The translations under genes and the position numbers were made by a program. Below the pieces are notes generated by a model that was not told where the DNA came from, did no database searches, and saw only the letters and a list, made by a program, of their open reading frames with translations. 50,596 bases of DNA, from contig CATWQE010000016.1 of the NCBI GenBank assembly GCA_958352855.1, positions 1 through 50,596 on the forward strand, read 5' to 3'. Below, piece after piece: positions 26,901-35,913 of this stretch (the first letter of the stretch is position 1; every line of letters begins with the position of its first letter). This DNA is from an uncultured Bacillota bacterium. GTDB lineage: Bacteria > Bacillota > Clostridia > Lachnospirales > Lachnospiraceae.

Positions 26901-27820
26901 TACTGAACCCTCTGGGCGTACCTTCCCGTATGAATATCGGACAGGTGCTGGAAATTCACTTGAGCCTGGCTGCAAAAGCTTTAGGCTTTAACATTGCAAC
27001 ACCTGTATTTGACGGAGCAAACGAAAATGATATCCAGGATACTCTGGAAATGGCAAATGATTATGTAAACACTGAGGACTTCGAAGAGTTCCGTGCAAAA
27101 TATGAAGATGTTTTGAGACCAGAAGTTATGCAGTTCTTAGATGAGAACAAAGACCACAGAGAGCTGTGGAAAGGGGTTCCTCTTTCCAGAGATGGTAAGG
27201 TAAGACTTCGTGACGGACGTACCGGTGAATATTTCGACAGCCCGGTAACTATCGGACACATGCATTACCTGAAACTCCATCACCTGGTTGACGATAAGAT
27301 TCATGCACGTTCCACTGGTCCATACTCCCTTGTTACACAGCAGCCTCTGGGTGGTAAAGCTCAGTTTGGTGGTCAGCGTTTCGGAGAGATGGAAGTTTGG
27401 GCACTGGAAGCATACGGTGCATCTTACACACTGCAGGAGATCCTGACTGTGAAATCTGATGATGTAATCGGACGTGTGAAAACTTACGAAGCAATTATTA
27501 AAGGTGACAATATTCCTGAACCAGGTATTCCGGAATCCTTCAAGGTACTTCTCAAAGAGCTTCAGTCTCTTGGTCTGGATGTAAGAGTCCTGAGAGAGGA
27601 TATGACAGAAGTGGAAATCATGGAAAATATCGATTATGGCGATACAGATATGCGTTCCATTATTGAAGGGGATTCCCGCGGAGCTGACAACGAAGATTAC
27701 GCAAGCCATGGATACTCCAAGCAGGAATTTGAAGGCGAAGAACTGGTAGATGTTGAAGACGAGGCCGAGGAAGAAGATGACATGTTCTTAGGCTTTGATG
27801 ATGCTCAAGACGAAGAGTAA
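23969..27820 (+). CDS. rpoB: DNA-directed RNA polymerase beta subunit
   Basis: A 1283-residue RpoB. The rifampicin-binding region is GSSQLSQFMDQNNPLGEL and THKRRLSALGPGGLSRD, with the wild-type Gln, Asp, His and Ser at the classical resistance positions, so no resistance change is visible. The C-terminus carries an acidic tail (VDVEDEAEEEDDMFLGFDD). It has its own promoter, with rpoC 18 bp downstream after AGGAAAGGAG. Together the two subunits form the catalytic cleft. Confidence 0.99.
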   Translation: MEKNRIRSVTNGKAMRMSYQRQKEVLEMPNLIEVQKDSYQWFLDEGLNEVFKDISPIADYSGKLSLEFVGFTLCEEERKYSIEECKERDATYAAPLKVKVRLHNKENGEITTHEIFMGDLPLMTETGTFVINGAERVIVSQLVRSPGIYYAIAHDKLGKTLYSSTVIPNRGAWLEYETDSNDVFYVRVDRTRKVPITVLIRALGIGTNAEILELFGEEPKILASFTKDTSENYQEGLLELYKKIRPGEPLAVESAESLITSMFFDPRRYDLAKVGRYKFNKKLLLRNRITGHKLAEDVVDMTTGEIIAEAGAVVSKELADQIQDAAVPYVWIQGEERNIKVLSSMAVNIRNYVDFSEEELKEMGVTELVYYPVLAKILEENEEAEDIKEAIKQEIHELIPKHITKEDILASINYNMHLEYGLGTDDDIDHLGNRRIRAVGELLQNQYRIGLSRLERVVRERMTTQDLDGITPQSLINIKPVTAAVKEFFGSSQLSQFMDQNNPLGELTHKRRLSALGPGGLSRDRAGFEVRDVHYSHYGRMCPIETPEGPNIGLINSLASYARINEYGFVEAPYRKIDRTDKKNPRVTDEVVYMTADEEDNYHVAQANEPLDEEGHFIHKNVSGRFREETQEYERQMFEYMDVSPKMVFSVATALIPFLQNDDANRALMGSNMQRQAVPLLTTEAPVVGTGMESKAAVDSGVCVVAKKAGTVECAASKEIIIKNDDGTKDVYHLTKFMRSNQSNCYNQRPIVFKGEHVEAGQVIADGPSTSKGELALGKNPLIGFMTWEGYNYEDAVLLSERLVMDDVYTSVHIEEYEAEARDTKLGPEEITRDVPGVGDDALKDLDERGIIRIGAEVRAGDILVGKVTPKGETELTAEERLLRAIFGEKAREVRDTSLKVPHGEYGIVVDAKVFTRENGDELSPGVNQAVRIYIAQKRKISVGDKMAGRHGNKGVVSRVLPVEDMPFLPNGRPLDIVLNPLGVPSRMNIGQVLEIHLSLAAKALGFNIATPVFDGANENDIQDTLEMANDYVNTEDFEEFRAKYEDVLRPEVMQFLDENKDHRELWKGVPLSRDGKVRLRDGRTGEYFDSPVTIGHMHYLKLHHLVDDKIHARSTGPYSLVTQQPLGGKAQFGGQRFGEMEVWALEAYGASYTLQEILTVKSDDVIGRVKTYEAIIKGDNIPEPGIPESFKVLLKELQSLGLDVRVLREDMTEVEIMENIDYGDTDMRSIIEGDSRGADNEDYASHGYSKQEFEGEELVDVEDEAEEEDDMFLGFDDAQDEE

Positions 27821-27838
27821 TTAGGAAAGGAGTCTACA

Positions 27839-30800
27839 ATGCCAGAAACAGCAAATAAAGAGGTATATCAGCCAATGACCTTTGATGCCATTAAAATCGG
27901 ACTGGCATCCCCGGATAAAATCCGGGAGTGGTCCCATGGCGAGGTGAAAAAACCGGAAACCATTAACTATAGAACTTTAAAACCGGAAAAAGACGGACTT
28001 TTCTGTGAGAGAATCTTCGGACCAAGCAAGGACTGGGAATGTCACTGCGGTAAGTACAAGAAGATTCGCTACAAAGGCGTAATCTGTGACCGATGCGGCG
28101 TTGAAGTGACAAAAGCATCTGTCCGCAGAGAGCGTATGGGTCATATTGAGCTGGCTGCACCGGTTTCCCATATCTGGTATTTCAAGGGAATTCCTTCCAG
28201 AATGGGTCTGATTCTTGATTTATCTCCAAGAACACTGGAGAAGGTTCTGTATTTTGCAAACTATATTGTATTAGATGCAGGAACTTCTGATTTGTCCTAC
28301 AAACAGGTTCTTACAGAGAGAGAATATCAGGATGCCAGAGAAAAATATGGTGATACATTCAGAGTGGGCATGGGTGCAGAGGCTGTTCAGGAGCTTCTGG
28401 AAGCTATTGACCTGGAAAGAGAATCCAAAGAACTGAAAGCAGGTCTTAAGGATTCCACAGGACAGAAACGTGCCCGTATTGTAAAACGTCTGGAAGTGGT
28501 AGAAGCATTCCGTGAATCAGGAAACAGACCGGAATGGATGATTATGACTGTTGTTCCGGTTATTCCGCCAGATTTACGTCCTATGGTACAGTTGGATGGC
28601 GGACGTTTTGCAACCTCAGACTTAAATGATTTATACAGAAGAATTATTAACAGAAACAACCGTTTGAAGAGACTGCTGGAATTAGGCGCTCCGGATATTA
28701 TTGTCCGCAATGAAAAGAGAATGCTGCAGGAAGCTGTGGATGCCCTCATTGATAACGGACGTCGTGGACGCCCTGTTACAGGTCCAGGAAACAGAGCGCT
28801 GAAATCCCTTTCTGATATGCTGAAAGGTAAATCAGGACGTTTCCGTCAGAATCTGTTAGGTAAACGTGTTGACTATTCCGGACGTTCTGTTATTGTCGTT
28901 GGACCGGAACTGAAAATTTTCCAGTGTGGTCTTCCAAAAGAAATGGCGATTGAATTGTTCAAGCCATTTGTTATGAAAGAATTGGTATCTAATGGTACTG
29001 CCCATAACATTAAAAATGCCAAGAAGATGGTAGAAAAGCTGGAACCAGCGGTATGGGACGTGCTGGAAGAAGTAATTAAAGAGCATCCGGTTATGTTAAA
29101 CCGAGCTCCTACACTGCATAGATTAGGTATTCAGGCGTTTGAGCCAATTCTGGTAGAAGGTAAAGCAATTAAGCTTCATCCATTGGTATGTACTGCGTTT
29201 AACGCGGACTTCGATGGTGACCAGATGGCTGTGCATCTTCCATTATCTGTGGAAGCTCAGGCAGAGTGCCGTTTCCTTCTGCTTTCACCAAACAACCTGC
29301 TGAAACCGTCTGACGGTGGTCCGGTAGCCGTTCCTTCACAGGATATGGTACTTGGTATTTACTATCTGACACAGGACAGACCTGGTTATAAGGGAGAAGG
29401 CAAAGTATTTAAGAGTCTGAATGAAGCAATTCTGGCATATGAAAACCAGGTAATTGCTTTGCAGACAAAGATTTTTGTTTATGTTGAAAAGAAAATGCCG
29501 GATGGAACCGTATCAAGAGGAAAGATTCAGTCTACTCTTGGACGTCTGTTGTTCAACGAAATCCTTCCTCAGGACTTAGGATTCGTAGACAGAAGTATTC
29601 CTGGCAATGAACTGCTCCCGGAAGTTGATTTCCTGGTTGGTAAGAAGCAGTTAAAGAAAATTCTGGAAAAAGTTATTAATACTCATGGTGCTACCAAGAC
29701 AGCAGAAGTTCTGGACAGCATTAAGGCTATGGGTTATAAATACTCCACAAGAGCAGCTATGACCGTATCTATTTCCGACATGACTGTGCCACCACAGAAA
29801 CCGGAAATGATTCAGAAAGCTCAGGATACTGTAGATTTGATTACCAAGAACTTTAAACGTGGTCTTATCACAGAGGAAGAGCGTTACAAAGAAGTTGTAG
29901 ATACCTGGAAAAAGACTGACGATGCCCTTACTAAGGCGCTGCTGGATGGTCTTGATAAGTACAACAACATCTACATGATGGCTGACTCCGGAGCCCGTGG
30001 TTCTGACAAGCAGATTAAACAGCTTGCAGGTATGCGTGGTTTGATGGCCGATACAACAGGTCACACCATTGAGCTGCCAATTAAGTCTAACTTCCGTGAA
30101 GGTCTGGACGTACTGGAATACTTCATGTCCGCCCATGGAGCGCGTAAAGGTCTGTCCGATACAGCTCTTCGTACAGCTGACTCCGGTTACCTGACAAGAC
30201 GTCTTGTAGACGTATCTCAGGAACTGATTGTACGTGAAGTAGACTGTTGTGAAAGCAAAGGCGAAATTCCAGGTATGTGGGTAAAAGCTTTTGTAGATGG
30301 AAAAGAAGAGATTGAAAGTCTTCAGGAACGTATTACAGGACGTTTCTCCTGTGAGACTATCAAAGATAAAGACGGAAATGTCATTGTAAAAGCAAATCAC
30401 ATGATTACACCAAAACGTGCTGCCAGAGTGGTAACAGAGGGTGTAAATGCAGAAGGCAAACCATATGATGCAGTGAAAATCCGTACAATTCTTACCTGTA
30501 AGTGCCATGTAGGTGTTTGTGCAAAATGTTACGGTGCAAACATGGCTACAGGAGAGCCGGTACAGGTTGGTGAATCTGTAGGTATCGTTGCTGCTCAGTC
30601 TATCGGTGAACCAGGTACACAGCTTACCATGCGTACTTTCCATACCGGTGGTGTGGCTGGTGGAGATATCACACAGGGTCTTCCACGTGTCGAGGAGCTT
30701 TTTGAAGCAAGAAAACCGAAAGGTCTTGCAATCATTACAGAGATTAAAGGTACTGCTACTATTAAAGATACGAAGAAGAAACGTGAAATCATTGTTACTG

Positions 30801-31540
30801 ACAATGAAAACGGAGAATCTAAGACCTACCTGATTCCATACGGTTCCCGTATTAAGATCCAGGATGGTGATTATCTGGAAGCAGGTGATGAACTTACCGA
30901 AGGTTCTGTAAATCCACATGATATCCTGAGAATCAAGGGCGTTCGTGCGGTACAGGATTACATGATTCGTGAAGTTCAAAGAGTTTACCGTCTCCAGGGT
31001 GTAGAAATCAACGATAAGCATATTGAAGTTATTGTGCGTCAGATGCTGAAGAAGATTCGCATTGAAAATAATGGAGATACAGAATTCCTTCCGGGAACAC
31101 TGGTGGATGTACTGGAATTTGAAGAAGAGAATGAGAAGCTCATTGCAGAGGGCAAAGAGCCTGCAGATGGAAAACAGGTAATGCTGGGTATTACCAAGGC
31201 ATCCCTGGCAACCAATTCCTTCTTGTCCGCAGCTTCCTTCCAGGAGACAACCAAAGTTCTTACAGAAGCGGCAATCAAAGGAAAGATTGACCCACTTATT
31301 GGACTGAAAGAGAACGTTATCATTGGTAAGCTGATTCCGGCAGGAACTGGTATGAAGAAATATGCCAATATCAAGCTGGATACAGATGAAGATGAAGTTT
31401 TGGATGAGGAGGAACTGGAAGAGGAAATCACAGAAGAAACTTCTGAGACAGAAACAGAAGAAGTAGAAGAAACAACAGAAACTACTGAAAATGTGGAAGA
31501 AAACGCTGAGACAGAAGAAACTGAGACAACAGAAGAATAA
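27839..31540 (+). CDS. rpoC: DNA-directed RNA polymerase beta' subunit
   Basis: A 1233-residue RpoC. The N-terminal zinc site is CHCGKYKKIRYKGVICDRCG, and the catalytic magnesium triad is NADFDGDQMAVH. The trigger-loop region includes the second zinc site (CKCHVGVCAKCYG). After residue ~1178 the protein ends in about 55 residues made almost only of Glu, Thr, Asp and small residues (for example EETSETETEEVEETTETTE), an acidic tail of unknown role. The gene ends 7 bp before a strong terminator. Confidence 0.99.
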   Translation: MPETANKEVYQPMTFDAIKIGLASPDKIREWSHGEVKKPETINYRTLKPEKDGLFCERIFGPSKDWECHCGKYKKIRYKGVICDRCGVEVTKASVRRERMGHIELAAPVSHIWYFKGIPSRMGLILDLSPRTLEKVLYFANYIVLDAGTSDLSYKQVLTEREYQDAREKYGDTFRVGMGAEAVQELLEAIDLERESKELKAGLKDSTGQKRARIVKRLEVVEAFRESGNRPEWMIMTVVPVIPPDLRPMVQLDGGRFATSDLNDLYRRIINRNNRLKRLLELGAPDIIVRNEKRMLQEAVDALIDNGRRGRPVTGPGNRALKSLSDMLKGKSGRFRQNLLGKRVDYSGRSVIVVGPELKIFQCGLPKEMAIELFKPFVMKELVSNGTAHNIKNAKKMVEKLEPAVWDVLEEVIKEHPVMLNRAPTLHRLGIQAFEPILVEGKAIKLHPLVCTAFNADFDGDQMAVHLPLSVEAQAECRFLLLSPNNLLKPSDGGPVAVPSQDMVLGIYYLTQDRPGYKGEGKVFKSLNEAILAYENQVIALQTKIFVYVEKKMPDGTVSRGKIQSTLGRLLFNEILPQDLGFVDRSIPGNELLPEVDFLVGKKQLKKILEKVINTHGATKTAEVLDSIKAMGYKYSTRAAMTVSISDMTVPPQKPEMIQKAQDTVDLITKNFKRGLITEEERYKEVVDTWKKTDDALTKALLDGLDKYNNIYMMADSGARGSDKQIKQLAGMRGLMADTTGHTIELPIKSNFREGLDVLEYFMSAHGARKGLSDTALRTADSGYLTRRLVDVSQELIVREVDCCESKGEIPGMWVKAFVDGKEEIESLQERITGRFSCETIKDKDGNVIVKANHMITPKRAARVVTEGVNAEGKPYDAVKIRTILTCKCHVGVCAKCYGANMATGEPVQVGESVGIVAAQSIGEPGTQLTMRTFHTGGVAGGDITQGLPRVEELFEARKPKGLAIITEIKGTATIKDTKKKREIIVTDNENGESKTYLIPYGSRIKIQDGDYLEAGDELTEGSVNPHDILRIKGVRAVQDYMIREVQRVYRLQGVEINDKHIEVIVRQMLKKIRIENNGDTEFLPGTLVDVLEFEEENEKLIAEGKEPADGKQVMLGITKASLATNSFLSAASFQETTKVLTEAAIKGKIDPLIGLKENVIIGKLIPAGTGMKKYANIKLDTDEDEVLDEEELEEEITEETSETETEEVEETTETTENVEENAETEETETTEE

Positions 31541-31546
31541 ATAAGT

Positions 31547-31583
31547 AAAGAGGATGTGGCTGATAAGGGTCACATCCTCTTTT
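31547..31583. terminator. Bidirectional terminator after rpoC
   Basis: The arms AAAGAGGATGTG (31547-31558) and CACATCCTCTTT (31571-31582) pair perfectly, with As before and Ts after. It ends rpoBC on the plus strand and the ROK gene on the minus strand. Confidence 0.9.
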
Positions 31584-31586
31584 GCG

Positions 31587-32768
31587 TTATATGGTCTGGA
31601 TATAAAACTGTTTAATGGCATAGGCAGCCGCACCTTGTGGCCCTTCAAAGGGATTAAAGGGAAGGAGCTGAACCGTGCGGTCTGTAGGGTCATCCACGAA
31701 TAATAACTGCTGTTTGATATAATCCATGAGTTCTTCGCTGATTTCTTCATTGGAAAACAGGGAGCAGTGAAGATAGATTTTATCCGGATTCATGATAATG
31801 GCCAGGTTGGAAATGGTGATTCCAAGGTATTTCAGAGCAGTAGAAATATAGTTTCCCACCTGTACATCTCCCAGTGAAAAAGCCCTGGAGACATCTTCTA
31901 TGGTAAGTTCCTCAGCAGAAGGTTTCAGAGCAGTTAAAACAGTGGAAGCGTTGCTGTCATACAGAAGCCGGCAGTATTTTAAAAGCCAGGTTTCACTGCA
32001 ATAAGTCTGGAGACAGCCCCGTTTTCCACATTCACATTTTTTTCCTTCTGGATTTACAATGGTGTGTCCGATTTCACCGGCATAGTAGTTGCTTCCCTGA
32101 AAGAGGTGGCTATCTTTCATCATGGCGCAGAACATACCAAGACCGCTGTGGAAAAAGGCAAAGGTCTCCGGTGAGGTCTGATCAAACAGATACCGTCCAA
32201 ATGCCATACAGCGGACATTATTTTCCAGAACAACTGGAAAGGGGAGATGTTTTTTTAATTCTTTTCCGCTAAATCCGGGAAAGGTAGAAGAGTTTATAAT
32301 GACCTTGTCCTGCTGGATATCAATGTGTCCTGGTACAGCAACTCCAATACCAATAAGAGATTTTGTAATTTCAGGGAGAGAGTGCAGAATCTCCGTGATT
32401 TTGTTAATGAGAAATTCTGTGATGTTTTCTTTTACTTCTCTTTCTAAAAGCCCGGAAGTCTGAAATACAGAATTACCTCTAAGGTCACAAATCAAAAACC
32501 GCACATGGCGTTTCGTAAACTCCACACCCATGGAATAAACCCGGTCAGGAACTAAATCCAGAAGGATTTTTTTTCGCCCAGGGGAGGTTTCTTCCGGGTT
32601 TTCATCCGAACCGATTTCATGTATAATACCTTCCCGTATGAAATCTCCGGAAATAGAAGTCACAGTTGCGGGAGTAATCTGTGTATTCCGGGCAATGGTA
32701 GACCGGGCAACCGGAGCGTGACGAAAAATATATTCCAGAATTGTGCTTCTATTTTCCTGAGTAGTCAT
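31587..32768 (-). CDS. ROK-family transcriptional regulator (NagC/XylR type)
   Basis: A 393-residue repressor. A winged helix-turn-helix occupies residues ~1-65 (NRSTILEYIFRHAPVARSTI, then TPATVTSISGDFIREG). A ROK sugar-kinase-like domain follows, with the zinc motif GHTIVNPEGKKCECGKRGCLQTYCS. The family binds a sugar or sugar phosphate and releases DNA. It is the second gene of a minus-strand pair with the DUF4838-like gene (30-bp gap), and probably represses that pair and the divergent permease/lipoprotein operon. The candidate operator lies at 34726-34752. Confidence 0.93.
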   Translation of the reverse strand: MTTQENRSTILEYIFRHAPVARSTIARNTQITPATVTSISGDFIREGIIHEIGSDENPEETSPGRKKILLDLVPDRVYSMGVEFTKRHVRFLICDLRGNSVFQTSGLLEREVKENITEFLINKITEILHSLPEITKSLIGIGVAVPGHIDIQQDKVIINSSTFPGFSGKELKKHLPFPVVLENNVRCMAFGRYLFDQTSPETFAFFHSGLGMFCAMMKDSHLFQGSNYYAGEIGHTIVNPEGKKCECGKRGCLQTYCSETWLLKYCRLLYDSNASTVLTALKPSAEELTIEDVSRAFSLGDVQVGNYISTALKYLGITISNLAIIMNPDKIYLHCSLFSNEEISEELMDYIKQQLLFVDDPTDRTVQLLPFNPFEGPQGAAAYAIKQFYIQTI

Positions 32769-32798
32769 AAGTTGAGAAACCTCCTCTTTAAATCTGTG

Positions 32799-34709
32799 CT
32801 AAAATTTTTCAATGAGAGGAAAACCTGCATAATTAGTAGAAACTTCAATAACCCGGTAAACATCCAGGGCTTTCTGGAACTTACATTCCTGTGAACATAT
32901 ATAATGCGTGAAGGTTTTCCAGGCTGCTTCGGCTTCGGAAGTATTGCCTTCAGAAAGGAAAAGCAGTGCTTGTGCTAATAATATACAATATTCACTGTGA
33001 TAGTCAAGATGTTCCCAGAAAAGTTTTTCCACAGGTGAAGCAAAATCAGGGGCTGGTGTCAGGTATTTTTGGTGGAAATTTTGTACTGTCTGAAGCAGTT
33101 GCTTCATATTGGATGTTACCTGGAGATTAATACGGTTTCCTTTTCCGTTGTAATAATCACAGTCACATAAAGCGGAAAGAGAAGATAAATAGGAGAGGCA
33201 GTCTTCCCACTGTTCTCCGTAGGCAGCCTGAAAATATTCGGCAGCCAGCTCTTCAAAACTGGCGCCTGTTCCCATCAGGCATTTTCCCATAATATAGTTG
33301 GGGAGTCCATTTGGCAGGAAACAGCGAAGCTCCTGGCAGCTAATATATCCATTGAGATTTAACTTTTTGAGGCTGTGGATATCTTCGTAAATAATTCTTG
33401 CAATGTGTACATATCCCATATCTCCGTAATGTGCTCTGCCAAGAGGATAATCGTAATCAAAGGCATCTCCTTTAAAAATATTCTGCCACTGGGCAAGGAA
33501 GGACAGATTTTCCTCCAGGTTGACCGGGAGCGTAATCTGATTCCGCTGATATTTTGGAGGCTCTGGAAGCGTTTCAGGAATATCGTAGGAACGCAGGAAG
33601 GTCCGGCTAATGGGGGCAAACATCATAACAAAGCGTTCCGGATGAATCAGGCATTCTTTTTCAGGCGCCCATAAAAGTTCTTCATACAGTAAAAATACAA
33701 TTTTAGTAGAAAGCTTCTTCATGGTGAGGGCCTGATCAATTTCATTTAAAATATGCACGTACAGGTCGGAAGGCAGATGGTTTTTGCAGGCATCGCATTC
33801 GCAGTGGTTATTAAAAGCATCAGCCAGCCATATGTGGAGATAATCTACCTCTGGATGTGCCAGGGAGTAGTCCACAACTTTCTGCACAAAAGAGGAAACC
33901 ACCTGTGGATTGGAATAACACAGATTTGTGTTAATAGGAATCCCCTTGTAAAACCCACGCTCTCCATCTACCAATGCAGTCATGGAAAGCTGTTCTTCAC
34001 TTAATTTTGCATCTGAAGAAACCCAACCAAGGGTATTCTGATCCAGTACAGAACAGGTCCAGCCATGTCCTACACGATGATGCTTCAGGCCTCTTTTTCT
34101 TAATTCTTCATCAATGACAGCAGAGATTTCAGCCGCTTTTTCCAGAGAAAAATCTTCCGGGGAAGAAAGAGGGTTGTTCTTATGAGAATACCACAAGTTT
34201 AAGAATGCATAAGGCAGTTCAAATTGCAGGAAAAAGGAATTGTATCCAAGCTTTGGAAGCCAGTCAATAAATTCCAGAATGTTTTCCGGAGAATCTGCAC
34301 CTTCGATACACACGCCTCTATGATGATAGCGGGCTTTCTGGCGCTGAGAAATAGAAAGTTCTTCTATATTAGGAATAGAAGGGATTTTCTCATATTCTTT
34401 CCCGGGTCTTAAAAAGCGGCAGCCCAACAATGTGAGATACTGGTAAACGCCAAGCAAAACAGAACGGGGATTGCTTCCTTTAATATACCCGTTCAAATGA
34501 GAGATTTCTATTTCGTATTCATCTTCGTCAGGTGAACAGGTATCAGATGGAAAGAGTCCCAGAAGGATTCTTTTCCGGTTGTTGTCCCTGTTCATAGTAT
34601 CAGACGAAAAAGAGAGGAAATTATTTACTTTTGATAAATAATGTTTTAATTCAGAACCAGCAAATAAAATGGTATCAGAATGTGATGCGCACTCTATTTG
34701 TATATACAT
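32799..34709 (-). CDS. DUF4838-like protein, putative glycoside hydrolase
   Basis: A 636-residue protein without a signal peptide, so probably cytoplasmic. The N-terminus (about 1-110) resembles the small alpha/beta domain before GH67/GH20-type enzymes (AGSELKHYLSKV, RILLGL). A TIM-barrel-like middle follows, with YHHRGVCIEGADSPENILEF and HIWLADAFNNHCECDACKNH, the latter typical of DUF4838. The reaction is unknown; family members are assumed to act on glycans. It is co-transcribed with a ROK regulator and divergent from an importer, which supports a role in breaking down the imported oligosaccharide. The start follows GGAGG at eight bases. Confidence 0.65.
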   Translation of the reverse strand: MYIQIECASHSDTILFAGSELKHYLSKVNNFLSFSSDTMNRDNNRKRILLGLFPSDTCSPDEDEYEIEISHLNGYIKGSNPRSVLLGVYQYLTLLGCRFLRPGKEYEKIPSIPNIEELSISQRQKARYHHRGVCIEGADSPENILEFIDWLPKLGYNSFFLQFELPYAFLNLWYSHKNNPLSSPEDFSLEKAAEISAVIDEELRKRGLKHHRVGHGWTCSVLDQNTLGWVSSDAKLSEEQLSMTALVDGERGFYKGIPINTNLCYSNPQVVSSFVQKVVDYSLAHPEVDYLHIWLADAFNNHCECDACKNHLPSDLYVHILNEIDQALTMKKLSTKIVFLLYEELLWAPEKECLIHPERFVMMFAPISRTFLRSYDIPETLPEPPKYQRNQITLPVNLEENLSFLAQWQNIFKGDAFDYDYPLGRAHYGDMGYVHIARIIYEDIHSLKKLNLNGYISCQELRCFLPNGLPNYIMGKCLMGTGASFEELAAEYFQAAYGEQWEDCLSYLSSLSALCDCDYYNGKGNRINLQVTSNMKQLLQTVQNFHQKYLTPAPDFASPVEKLFWEHLDYHSEYCILLAQALLFLSEGNTSEAEAAWKTFTHYICSQECKFQKALDVYRVIEVSTNYAGFPLIEKF

Positions 34710-34725
34710 TTTAATACCTCCATGA

Positions 34726-34752
34726 TTTAGTTATTAAAAATAATAAACTTTA
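34726..34752. promoter_or_regulatory. Candidate ROK operator
   Basis: An AT-rich imperfect palindrome, TTTAGTTATTA on the left and TAATAAACTTTAA on the right around AAA, lies just upstream of the DUF4838-like gene in the divergent intergenic region 34710-34946. Its TTTATTA/TAATAAA character is like known NagC/XylR sites. The assignment is by context only. Confidence 0.4.
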
Positions 34753-34850
34753 AGAAGATTATAACGAAAAGAAAATGAAAAGTATATGTAAAAAGTGCAT
34801 ATAAAATGAGAGATAAAATTGATAATAATTAACAAAATGATAAATATATG

Positions 34851-34879
34851 TTGATTTTTTTGGCGTAACATAGTATATT
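34851..34879 (+). promoter_or_regulatory. Promoter of the permease/lipoprotein operon
   Basis: TTGATT (34851-34856) and TATATT (34874-34879) with a 17-bp spacer, in a very AT-rich divergent region. A TATTAT lies two bases further on. The rest of 34753-34946 shows no gene. Confidence 0.5.
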
Positions 34880-34946
34880 ATAGCTACAGAGAAGAGAAGA
34901 GAAAATAAAAAATATAATTATATAAAATAAATAAATGGAGGGCTAT

Positions 34947-35894
34947 ATGAAAACAAAAACAACTTTAGCAGAATTTCGCTCTATGAATTCTGTAAGGAAA
35001 AAACGCATTTTGCGGAAGAATGCCTGGTGTTGGGTATTTATGCTGCCAACCCTGATTCTTTACATTTTATTTCAGGGGTATCCTATTATAACAAGTGCCT
35101 GGTATTCTCTTCTGGACTGGTCTGGTATGACCATGAATGCTACCTTTGTAGGTCTGGGCAACTTTAAAGAATTATTGCAGGATCCACTGTTTTTTAATTC
35201 TGTAGGAAATAGTTTTAAGTACATGTTATTAAGCGTTCCTATTCAGTTGGTACTTTCTCTGGTGATTGCCTATATCTTAACCAGTATTATTAAAAAAGGC
35301 GCAACGGTGTTCCGCACCATGTACTTCATCCCGGTAGTTACAACTGCATCTATTGTAGGTATTATTATGATCTTCATTTTCGGAGGTACAGGCCCTGTAA
35401 ACCAGGTACTTTCCATGATGGGAATTGATACCATTAACTTCCTGGGAGATGCCAAGACAGCAATGTTTACGGTGGTTCTGATTGGCGTATGGAAAGATTT
35501 GGGAACTTACATGATTTACTGGATTGCAGCTTTGCAAAGTGTACCGCAGGATGTATATGAAGCAGCTAAAATTGACGGTGCAGGAAAGTTCAGAACTTTT
35601 ACAGACGTTGTATTTCCTCTGATTCTGCCAATAGGTGGTGTTATTACCGTACTTTGTGTTATCGGTTCTCTGAAGGTATTCGATATTGTTCAGACCATGA
35701 CAAATGGTGGTCCATATTTCGCAACGGATGTGGTAGCAACATTTGTATACCGGACAGCTTATTCCAGTACAACAGGAAGCCCCCGGCTTGGTTATGCCAG
35801 CGCTGCAGCTTTGATGTTTGGACTTATGGTTGTTGTGATTGGTATCGTCCTGAATTTGGTAAAAGGTTATTTTAATAAGAAGAGAAATGTTTAG
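34947..35894 (+). CDS. Sugar ABC transporter permease (MalF type)
   Basis: A 315-residue permease with about six hydrophobic segments and the EAA loop QDVYEAAKIDGAGKFRTF. The start at 34947 is preferred: GGAGGG lies just before it, whereas the in-frame ATG at 34935 would put that site inside the gene. It is the first gene of an operon with a second permease and a lipoprotein, and is divergent from the DUF4838/ROK pair. No ATPase gene is present. Confidence 0.92.
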   Translation: MKTKTTLAEFRSMNSVRKKRILRKNAWCWVFMLPTLILYILFQGYPIITSAWYSLLDWSGMTMNATFVGLGNFKELLQDPLFFNSVGNSFKYMLLSVPIQLVLSLVIAYILTSIIKKGATVFRTMYFIPVVTTASIVGIIMIFIFGGTGPVNQVLSMMGIDTINFLGDAKTAMFTVVLIGVWKDLGTYMIYWIAALQSVPQDVYEAAKIDGAGKFRTFTDVVFPLILPIGGVITVLCVIGSLKVFDIVQTMTNGGPYFATDVVATFVYRTAYSSTTGSPRLGYASAAALMFGLMVVVIGIVLNLVKGYFNKKRNV

Positions 35895-35913
35895 GAGAGG
35901 AGATTAGCTCATT

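Noticed and set aside
29651..31750. 699-codon open frame on the minus strand
   Set aside because: It lies opposite rpoC and is a Cys/Phe-rich shadow of a strongly biased coding sequence, with no ribosome binding site or recognisable domain.
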